A DNA stretch of 64,000 nt from Montifringilla adamsi (taxonomy: Eukaryota; Chordata; Aves; Passeriformes; Passeridae). Below, piece after piece: positions 54,701 through 64,000 of this stretch. Where the stretch lies: positions 7,805,888-7,869,887 of the forward strand of contig JAGGNK010008559.1 of assembly GCA_017590115.1 (NCBI GenBank). Direction: 5' to 3'. Position numbers and translations under genes: made by a program. The notes below the pieces were generated by a model. It was not told the origin of the DNA. It saw only the letters and a program-made list of their open reading frames with translations, and did no database searches. Every line of letters begins with the position of its first letter. Position 1 is the stretch's first letter.

Positions 54701-57536
54701 ATCAAGACAAAGCGCCAACACTACAAGCTCAGTCCAGTGAAACTGCTCTGCACCAACAGTCAGATATCAGCAGTCACATGGCTTTGGATAATTCATGCTC
54801 AGTTTTTCAGGTAAAGAACAATGATTCATGCCTTAAAAGATATGACAAACATATTTTAAACTCTCTAAATGTAAGACAGATATGTGGTTCCAAACATTTT
54901 TAAAACACTATTTTCTAACTGTTATCATAAATATGATTAAAATTCCAGTTCTTTCTTTGCTGCTGTTTGAATGTTGCTTATATAGAAAAAACTATTCTGA
55001 CAGCATCCAGCTGCTAATGGTGATCAGCTGAAAACTGGCCATGTTGATGGGTTCTAGAATATAACCTTCACAGGTGCCTGATAGAGATTAGATCTCAGAC
55101 TTTTGATACCCAAAATCATACTAGAAGTAGCCCACCTTTTTATTATTATTTACACAGATTTTATTTGGTTTAGCTGCTTTGCAACATAACAAACATGCTT
55201 CCCCATTACTCTATACTTCTCCCTTATTTTGCACTGTATGACTTTCAATTCCTAGCTTATCCTGCAAGACTTAAATGGTGAGAACAGGTCCTCTTCAGTG
55301 AAAGCAGAGGGATGTGACCTCAGAGAGAGCACAGACTACACCTTGTACCTGATGCACGGCCACAGGCTGGAGGAGGAGGCACCAGCAGATGGGGCCTCAC
55401 AACAGGTCCTGTGTCACCTCCTGGGGTTTCCTGAGAACCACACACCGGCCCAGCCCTGCCAGAAATGGCTTCCTCTGCACAGCTCTCTGCACGCTGCTCA
55501 CAGCACTCAGTGTCCCTGAAAGTCTGGAGCAGATAATTTCAGTTTCCACCATTATCAATTTCCAAAGTACCAATTCACCTAATTTAAAAAATACTTTTAT
55601 TTAAAAAGAAAAAAAAATTAATCACAGTGAAAGCTTACAAACAGCAAAGCTCTTTTACAAGAAATCCTTCAGAGAATATGACTAATGCACCTGTACTTTT
55701 TAAATATAATAAAACATTGAGTCAAGGCCAACTCATACTCTTACTCTGATTTTTTTTTCTTTTGTTGTTTTGTCCTTACAACCTTTCAATCATTTTCTGT
55801 ATGGAAAAAAACATCAACTTAGTTTCTGAACACAAGTAAAAGTCCTTTCACTTCTACTTAGAATTCAGGATTCTCACAAGTGCTGCAGTGCAAGAGGCCC
55901 CACACAATCCTTTTATCTATAGCAGCAAAGGAAATGTTTTTTACTTTCAGGGCACTACATAGTAGGTCTGGAGTTTTCCCAAATACAATGACCTGGAGCT
56001 TGCTGTTCGGTGGTTTGGTTTTTCCTGTCTCTGCTTCTACTGATTTGCAGAGAATGTCCAGGCACACACAGATTCAAAATGAATACTTGTATCTTTGTGC
56101 CCAAATTCTACATGAGGAAAATTGCTACTAATTGTCCAATTAACACTGCTATGCAGAAGTTGAGTATTATTACAGAACATAAAGAATAAGAAATTCCATA
56201 TACAGCACAAACTTCGGGTAATTTTAGTATTGGAGCTGTCAAAGAGTGAACACAACTCCTTTTTTAACATTGGCTAGACTTAAATGGCTACAGGACTGGT
56301 TGATATTCCTCCTATCAGCTGTTTAGCAAACACACAAAAATTATTATTATTTCTTCTCACAAAATTTCCAATTTAAATATTAAATTAGGCAGCTTAAATA
56401 ATTTTAAGTTTCCCATAAATGTACTAATATTACTTGGAGATAAAATGTGTGAGAAAATGAACATGTGTACATCTGTAGAGTTATTAACGATGCTTCTGCT
56501 AATATTTCTGCTGAATATTTGTAGTTGCTGTTTAACATCAGAAATTTCTCTCCCACACTCTGTTTTTTTCCTTAGGCATTTAAGTGGAACCTTTTGACAT
56601 TTTTGCTTAGCCACACATAGCTATGAGTTCTGCAGGCAGTAATAATACTGCTCTATGGGATAGATCATGAAATACACTATGTCTCAGGAAATATTCCCCC
56701 AGTTTTTCTGAATGTAGAATCTATATGTAGAGATTTTCATAGATACCAGACAAAGAAGAACTTACAAAATTTTACATGGATATAGAAACCAGCATTAGGG
56801 AAAAATCATTTAGCCACGTGGCAATGCAGGACTTAATCAGAATAAAGTAATAAAATTACTTTTGGGATGGAGAGATGCTCTGGAGATGAGTGGGTTTTTT
56901 CAGAACTACATGTCATCCTTCCTACTATTATTAAGCCAAAGTGCATTATTTTATCACCAATTCCATTGGGGGGAAAAGAATGAGCCAAAATCAGGAGACA
57001 GACGTATAAGGTAAGTGTTCCAAAGCTGTACATCAAAATGAAAAAATTCATCAATGCAAATCAGTTCTTGGTTTCTGTGAGATCAGGATTAACAGTGGAT
57101 TATTCAGAAGGAGGCACCAAGTTCCTGCAAAATGCAGCAGTGAAATTTCACTCTCATTTACTCATGAAGATTAGAGCAGAGTCAGCACCTTCCCCAGGCA
57201 CGGGGGAGGCAGTGTCATAGACAGAATGACAACATGGGAGCCTCTGAACCACAGCCCTGCTGAAGGTCACACTTTACCACTTACCTTGTAGGTAATCCTA
57301 CAAAAACCCATCAGGACTGGGCAGAAAGGAAGAAATTAATACACAGTCATCTAGGAGAACAGGAAGAATTAAGATTCTATAGCCCAGCTAAGAAAGCAGG
57401 AGAGGGAAAACCCTGAATTACCACAGGCAGGGATCTACTACATAGCATAGGGGGAAACCCCTACGTTCTACCTATGAATCACATTCATTAATAATGAAAT
57501 TATAACCCAAACCACAAGAGGTATTCTGTATCCTAC

Positions 57537-57578
<42 letters not shown>

Positions 57579-57755
57579 TAGGAAATAGGGTCAGAATTGC
57601 TACTGTTTCTCGTGCTGTAAGAGAAATAATCTGTCTCACACAGGCTTTGCACATTAAGATTGTGAGACACTGGGGGATCAGTTTTGGAAGATAACATTTG
57701 CAATAACAAGTATTTGAAATTAATCAAAATTTTAGATAGATGTTTAAGTCAAGGA
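48756..57755. other. Intergenic DNA downstream of IL21
   Basis: No convincing coding exon. IL2 would be expected next on the plus strand by synteny, but I found no IL2-like signal-peptide exon or C-terminal helix. At 51.1-51.37 kb the sequence looks like an AU-rich 3' UTR (see findings). A 69-codon minus-strand frame at 56067-55858 has no recognised domain. Confidence 0.5.
57540..57573. repeat. Poly(T) tract, 34 bases
   Basis: Uninterrupted T-run about 200 bases before the next CR1 fragment. It could be the reverse of a retroposed A-tail, but no recognisable element is attached. Confidence 0.9.
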
Positions 57756-57864
57756 ACGTAGAGTCACACAATGTTTTGGGCTGGAAGGCACCTTAAAGAT
57801 CATCTAGTTTCAACCCCCTTGCCATGGGTAGGGACCCCTTCCACCAGACCAGGTTGCCGAAAGG
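57756..57864 (-). mobile_element. Short CR1 LINE 3' fragment
   Basis: The plus strand shows the reverse complement of the last ~100 bases of CR1 (AGTCACACAATG, GGCACCTTAAAGATCATCTA, CCATGGGTAGGGA, CACCAGACCAGGTTGC). It ends abruptly and is followed by an A-rich stretch, so it is a severely 5'-truncated copy. Confidence 0.9.
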
Positions 57865-57883
57865 ATAATAAAATGGAATAATC

Positions 57884-57954
57884 AAAAAAAAACAAAAAAA
57901 AAAAAAAAAAAAAAAAAACCAAAAAAAAAAAAAAAACCAAAAAACTTCCCTTGT
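57884..57954. repeat. A-rich low-complexity tract
   Basis: Runs of A broken by single C or CC, about 70 bases, beginning about 20 bases beyond the truncated end of the CR1 fragment. On the minus strand this is a T-rich lead into CR1. Confidence 0.85.
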
Positions 57955-59725
57955 ACTAGAGCTACCTTCATTACACACCACCCATATGCATATCCACTTT
58001 CTAAAAAACCTCCTGAAATTATAGCCATTGAATAGCATGAGATAAGCAGCGATCTCTTATTTCACAGACAAATGCACACAATCTTAAGTGCTGAAAGATT
58101 CAAGCTGGGAAAATTCCAGCTGAAATCTGATCCAAATTTCTACTATGTGCCATTTCTACGTTTCCTCTACCCTGTGCTTTATCAGCTAGAACTTTTCAAC
58201 ACAATTGGGCTCTTCAATGAATCTAGCAACATAGTCAAGGCTAGGTTTAAAGAGAGGAAAGGCATGGAACTCTTCCTAAATTTCTAAGCCTCAATCAGTG
58301 TTTTCTAAGGAGTGACATTTTTGGTTTGGGAGTAAATGCAAACAAACAAACAATCTACAACAAACTTCTGTACTGATGTCACAACATGCCTCAGGAAAAT
58401 CTGTACATCTCTTACTACTCTGTTTTCCACAGCTGAGTCCTTTTCCACATAAATCCAAATCCCAATTGTTCCAACGTGACTTTTGATCACTTCCGATGTT
58501 TTTGGCAGAAGTAACAATTTTGCTATTACACTTTCAAAAATGGAAGAGAAGAGGTGTAGTAGGACTCAATAAAACTCAGTGGCTCATTTTCACACCTCCT
58601 AAATAAATAGGAAATGGATTCTTGGATTTAAAAAGTCAGAAAATCCTCTTGCCATGCTTAGGTGTTGGAATCCTAAGAAGTGACGTCTTCCCAAAAAGTC
58701 CATCCTTCTATCCATTAGATATTCTTGGCTCTACTTTTTTGTTTTAGGAAACAGTTGGTCAGTTAATTCAGCAGTAAATGTTCTCATTTTCTTAAACTGT
58801 TCTTATTTTTAAGAGATTTTAATGTCTAATATAATCAGTTGATATCATCTCCCCTTCACAAAGGGTATTATAATGACTTGCCTCTGCCATCAGGGGAAGT
58901 AATATTCAGCCATGAAGTGTTTTACTGACTACAAATTCCAAAACAAAAAACATCTCACCAGAAAGGGAACAAAGATCACCAAAAATACATAGAACTCTAT
59001 TAATAAGCTTCAATTTTCAGATGCTCATGCTAACAATGGCTAATTCTTATACTCCATAACCAATTACTCCATCTTGACAGGATCAGGAAGAACCATCAGC
59101 ATAAAATCTCTTTAAAACAGCAAGATTCAAATTTGATGGTAACTCCATATCAACATGTGAAAAAAAGAAATAAAAATCATGCTACAGCAAAACAGTCAGA
59201 AAATCCTTTGAATAGGAGATGTTTCACAGCAATAATATTTTGTTTCCTTCTGGAAATATCAAGAGGTTTGTCTGGGGCACTCAAAAGCTGATCAAAGCCT
59301 CCTATTTTGCATGGAAAGCTAATTACCAGAAAAGGCTTCTGGAAAGCAGTGATTAGGAACCAGTGACAAAAGCCTGGTACTTTATTTCAATATCTGGCTC
59401 AAATCTTTATACCTCAATTTAGAAACAAATGGCTTGTGTCAGATTGGTCATTAAAGGCCAAAAAAAGAAGAGTGTTTTGCAAAAAGAAATAATTATATAA
59501 AATTATCACAAATATAAAAGCAGTTCTTTAGAATCAAAATAATAACAAAATTGCATGCTCACTTCTCTTTCTGTAGCCTAAATCTGAAAAAAATACACTG
59601 AAAATTCCTTTTATCATTATTGTGATAATACATAAGAGCAGTTTCATGCATTGAGCTTCTAAGATGTAGGAAATCCTCTATTTCCCTACAGGAAATCCTC
59701 AGGCGTCCAAGATATTCATTTGTAT
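57955..59725. other. Intergenic DNA, nothing recognised
   Basis: AT-rich sequence between two CR1 copies. Open frames are short and unconvincing, with no domain or splice-bounded exon. Confidence 0.5.
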
Positions 59726-60085
59726 TTGAGGAGACTGAGGGGACATCTCATGGAGGTCTTCAGCATCCTCACAAGGGGCAGGTGCTGATCCCTTCCTTCT
59801 CATGACCAGGGACAGGACTTGAGGAAATGGCATGAAGTGAGCCAGGGAGGGTTAGGTTGGATATCAGGAGAAGTTTCTTCCCCCAGAGGGTGGTTGGGCA
59901 TTGGAAGTGGCTTCGTAGGGAAGTGGTCACAGCACCAAGCCTCACAGAGCTCAAGAAGTGTTTGGACAATGCTCTCAGGTACACAGTGTGACTCTTGGGA
60001 ATGTCCTGTGCAGGGCCAGGAGTTAGAATTGATCCTGATGGGTCCCTTGCAACTGAGGATATTCCACGATTCTGTGATATTCATG
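59726..60085 (+). mobile_element. CR1 LINE 3' fragment, plus strand
   Basis: This copy runs on the plus strand: GAGGAGACTGAGGGGACATC, GGTTAGGTTGGATATCAGGA, CCCAGAGGGTGGTTGGGCA, GTGGTCACAGCACCAAGCCT, TGTTTGGACAATGCTCTCAG, GTGCAGGGCCAGGAGTT, and the tail ATTCTGTGATATTCATG. It covers the end of the reverse transcriptase frame and the short 3' UTR. The sequence differs in type from the three minus-strand copies, so it belongs to another CR1 subfamily. The 144-codon frame overlapping it (59819-60253) is not a host gene. Confidence 0.92.
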
Positions 60086-60488
60086 GGCTACATCCTGCAG
60101 CAGACTGAAATCCTTCACTTTTCCCTTGTCCACAGGTGGAAGGTGCATTCAGTTATCTGTTTTCATATGGGTTTTTTTTCTCCATCCCATCCTCCTCTCC
60201 CACCTTTTTGCCTCTCCCCTTCCAGAAAGCAAGACCTTAACATTTGGATGTGAATGCCACTCCATGGCCAGCAGCATAGCTAGGTAATTACAGTAGAATA
60301 AACCACAGTAATTTTCATACTTGGTTCCACAACTGGTGTTTTCTGTGGTTAAAAAGGAACTTCTCACCCATCACACATTTGCTGGTCCCCACTCTACCTC
60401 CTGGAAGCCTTTCTCATGTGCTGTACTTCTGATACACCAAATCCAAAAGACGCTTTTCTTAAAAACTCTGAAATCCAGTAGGCAGAAA

Positions 60489-60839
60489 ATGACACATTCA
60501 GGGACTTCTTGGCTCCTGTTCACTGATATAAAACCCTTTGTAGTTTCAAAGCGGGATCTGGACAGTGCGAGGGGACCAAACGCTTACTCTCTCATGCATC
60601 TCATTATGGAATATATGACTGAAGTTGCTGTGATGCACTTGCCACCAATAAATCACTGTCAATCTTTCCTTCGGCGAGATATGGAAAATAAAAAGTACAG
60701 AAATTTGAATAACGGTGGGAAGACCAATACCCCAGCAAATTTCTCCATCGCTTTTGCTTCCATTGCCAAATTTATCATGAAGAAAGTCCAAAGACCAAGT
60801 GAGAACCCAGCAACAAAATTTCAACCTCACTTTCCATAG
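60489..60839 (+). other. Unexplained 116-codon open frame, possible exon remnant
   Basis: An ATG-initiated frame of 116 codons ending in TAG; the frame is open from 60321. It has several CpG near its start (AAAGCGGGATCTGGACAGTG, TGCGAGGGGACC) in an AT-rich region. An inner ATG at 60681 sits in a good start context (GATATGG). The downstream peptide contains FASIAKFIMKKV and NPATK, which faintly recalls the human ADAD1 N terminus (FAQMLKK, QPATK). ADAD1 is a nearby gene in this block but is expected on the other strand and beyond IL2. No clear donor site follows. It may be chance, a remnant or a real small gene. Confidence 0.2.
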
Positions 60840-63800
60840 TCGGTTCTACTGACTTTCATATCTGGCTATTGAAGCAGAAAATGATCCAATACACATTGTA
60901 ATTGTGTAATTTAAACCTTGTACTCTGTGGTTTAATAGACTTCTCCTACTCTATTAAGATTGCAGAAACCAAGGAGGAGTATAAACTCTAATCAGATCAC
61001 TGTGGTCCCTTATGAAACCTCTAACTACATGATCAAAGTTTCTATTTCCTGCACTTTTTAATACTAGTGAGAAAAAGTAAATGGTAATAGATGTGATGAG
61101 GTCACAGACCAAATGGTCTTATAGTATTTGGATACTTCAGCCTACTTTTCTCAGAGTACATTCCAATGCTTCAGAACAGCAAGTGTGAAAATCAGTCATA
61201 TTCTTTCTGCTACTGTGCTGTTCAGTCTCACCTTGCTGTGAACAGCCATCAGAGCTGCAGAAGTGTAGAAGCATCTTTGCCAAACTCCAGGAAACCTTGA
61301 TGTGCAAGACTTTACAGCTTAATCCTGCTGAGCTCAAGTCTTGTAGGAATTATTATTACCCATAATTGCTCAGTGGTGTGCTCAATGTAACGTGACAGCA
61401 GCTTCCATCCTTCTGTATTCATACAGTGAACAGACAGTATTCAGATTTCACTGGTCATGGGTGGGCATTATTATAACGGGAATAACAATAACAGTGCATG
61501 CATTTAGACAGAAAACATGTTCTAGGTCTGAAGTGTTTCAGACCTCTTGCAATTCTGCCACCCAAGAAGTCTTCACTGGTTTGGAATGTAATACCCTATT
61601 TCCTAACTGGCTGAGTACTGCAGAAACTTACCCTCCCCATTCCAACACAACCCTGGAAAAACTTGCTTCTACCAAGATCCATGGATTTTCCGGAGCCTTT
61701 CATGACGCTCTTTAGGCACCAAAGGGAAGAACCACACATGCTGTCATGTCTGATTTCTCCACTGAGGCTGCGAGCTGGGCAGGAGCTGACACAGGTGCGA
61801 CCCCAATCGTCCAGATCAGAGGCGAGCTAGAACACCCAATCTCCTCTGCAGCCCACACAAGGGCATTTCCTTTCTGAGAAAACCACGCTGCAGGAGGGAG
61901 GGTGACGCACGCACAAGGCTCGCTTGGCTACGGGGTCATGATGTGGCTGGGGCAGACGTGCAGCTCTAGGGGCAGGCCCTTCTAAAATCACCACAGGATC
62001 TGAATTATGAAATATGCTCGTACCATACTGCATAAATTTCATCATACCTCACAAATATTACTGAGACCTTGGTCAGGGTATAAAATTTAGCTCTGATCCC
62101 TGTACTGATGCTCTTGTGCCAAATCAACTGAACATAATTTTTCTATACATAAACACTTGTGTTGATTGCTTTTGAACGAACTAAAGATACTGAACTGCTG
62201 TGCCTAATAGGAACAGATGTAAACTCCTTAAAACTGTCATTTTTAGTAGTAACGAGGCATTACAGATACGTAAGAAATTCAGCTTGTCTACTACAGCATT
62301 TGCATTAGGACCAAAGATGGCGCTCCTCCATCTATGGTAATGAAATTATTTTCATAATGAGTAAAAGTTAAAGAACCAGGAACACTCCTTAGCTCGGAAT
62401 CCCACTGACACAGAGGATTTTCCTAGCAAAAGGTTTTTTTTCTCCAGTTTTACGTTCAAATTTAGATCATGCCAGGTCACTAGTATGGAAATTTACCCTT
62501 GTAATCACAAATTTGCCTTTGTATTCATTATTTCTGAGGGGTATCCCTTAAAACTCTCACTCAAAAATGAAGCAAATGGCAACTTTGGATTGTTTTTGGT
62601 GAAGAAGGGAAAGGGATGCAGTCCCCTCATTTCCAAAGAACAGCAGAGCTTCACAGGGCTCAAAAGCAAGGGCAACAAACACAATCAAATTTCTGTTCTT
62701 TTTTCAGCAAACGAGTAGGACAGTAAAGAAAGGCTAGAAAAGCGGCAATTCTTGTCCACAAAGTTCCACCTAATTCTGAGTATCACAGCACAGGTAGACA
62801 AGGAAGACTCACCACCTCTTCCAATACCAGGATCAAAAGGTAAAAACACCAAATAGTCCTAACAGAACCGAGGATCAAAACATGCAGAGCCACAGTAGGC
62901 TGATGAGTGGAACCTGCCAAACATTTGCGCTGTGGGTCCTAAGAGCGGTTCAAGGAAGTACAGGAATATCATACTGGCCTTGGGCACGGCAGTGGGAAAA
63001 ACAAATCAGTGTGGGCAAGTCCCTGTTGTTCCTCAGTAAATTCCACACAACCAGTCTGAAGCAAGCAGGAAAAGCGAGCAAAGGGAAAAAGGACTCAAGA
63101 AAGGGAACTTCGAGGGAAAGGGAACAATGGTCGTAACAATGCCTGCGTACAACTGGGAGCCAGCCAGCACTGAGGGGGTACCTGAACACCTTTTGTCCCT
63201 CTCTGGTGACAAATCTAGGCCATCTGCATAGCATGTGCACTATCACAGCACTCAGCAAAGCAAGACACGGTTCTTTGTTTGTGGGCTGTTAGCATCCTGT
63301 ATGGTTATAACCTGACACTGGCCTTTTGACCCAGTAGAGAGATTTCAACATGCATTTTATCATACATTTCTTAAATCTAGACCCTGAAAACTGTTTGGCA
63401 ACAACCTCGCTTGTCAGTGTATGTACCAGCCTCTTTTCCACTGCAAAACAATGATACTGAAAACCAGAAATCTTTCACTTCTCATTCCAAAATGAAAACA
63501 AGCACTGTTCTAATTTGAGCTACCCAGAGTAACTGACAGACCTGTTTCTTTCCAGCCAGAACAAAGCACTTTTTCCTATTAAATTCACCAGGATGCTCTC
63601 ATTTGATTTCCTCTTTGCAGGACACCTCCATTTGGCTTTCCCTAACAGATTTGTGCCTCAATCAGCAGTGCATTTGTATTGGTCTCTACAGTTGTGCACC
63701 TAAAGAGAAGTGTGAACCAAAACTAGCAGAGGTTAACACTTGTATTATTTTGTGGGTATACCAACAACATTGGTACTAAGAGGAAGTTGGTAACTAAAGT

Positions 63801-64000
63801 TTTGCAACACCTCACTATGAAGACAGCTTTACAAAGTCCATTTGGATGTAAAAGGAAAACATGAGTAAACAGGACTTATCATCCTTTTAAATATATACTG
63901 GACCTCCTGAAGATAGATTATCCCTAGACAAAAAGAAGCCATTCAAGTTCACCCAGGAATTTTGCAAAAATTAAACTATTTCATCTGTAAACACAGCACA
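60840..64000. other. Intergenic DNA to the window end
   Basis: No recognised gene. Open frames up to about 107 codons (61392-61715) lack domains and consistent splice borders. A GC-richer patch with CpG lies near 61.8-61.98 kb (GGTGACGCACGCACAAGG, CTCGCTTGGCTACGGGGTC). Confidence 0.45.

Noticed and set aside
59819..60253. 144-codon plus-strand frame
   Set aside because: It falls mostly within a CR1 LINE tail and reads the wrong frame of the element.

Overview
The window is vertebrate nuclear DNA, most likely from a bird. It holds spliced genes with canonical GT-AG introns, long AT-rich intergenic stretches and several CR1 LINE tails. The gene order BBS12 - CETN4 - IL21 is the known amniote block that in human lies on chromosome 4q27 between FGF2 and IL2. 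CR1 copies also occur in crocodiles and turtles, so 'bird' is an inference; species cannot be named. There are no prokaryotic-style operons, CRISPR arrays or phage elements.

Layout. 1-2.7 kb: intergenic DNA with nothing recognised. 2.7-7.3 kb: BBS12 on the minus strand, with its whole coding sequence in one exon (3693-5816), a probable non-coding first exon in a CpG island, and a CR1 fragment inside its 5' intron. About 7.05-7.75 kb: a CpG island with three inverted CCAAT boxes that appears to be a divergent promoter for BBS12 (minus) and CETN4 (plus). 7.5-12.0 kb: CETN4, five coding exons and 171 residues, intact; the human counterpart is the pseudogene CETN4P. 12-43.4 kb: about 31 kb with no convincing protein-coding exon, one CR1 copy, an old repeat remnant and a small isolated CpG-rich patch near 40.5 kb. 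43.4-48.7 kb: IL21 on the plus strand, five exons and 144 residues, with a TATA-like box and NFAT/AP-1-like sites upstream. 48.7-64 kb: AT-rich intergenic DNA with two CR1 copies, homopolymer tracts, an AU-rich 3'UTR-like stretch near 51.3 kb and a 116-codon open frame near 60.5-60.8 kb that may be an exon remnant. IL2 and FGF2, the expected flanking neighbours, were not found and probably lie outside the window.

How the genes relate. BBS12 (a chaperonin-like factor for BBSome assembly) and CETN4 (a calcium-binding centrin) both work at the centriole and ciliary base, so a shared promoter would coordinate two ciliary genes. IL21 is an unrelated T-cell cytokine that shares only synteny. I saw no previously undescribed multi-gene system. 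The items most worth checking are the shared ciliary promoter, the intact CETN4 with its initiator-only first exon, the CpG patch upstream of IL21, and the unexplained open frame near 60.5 kb.
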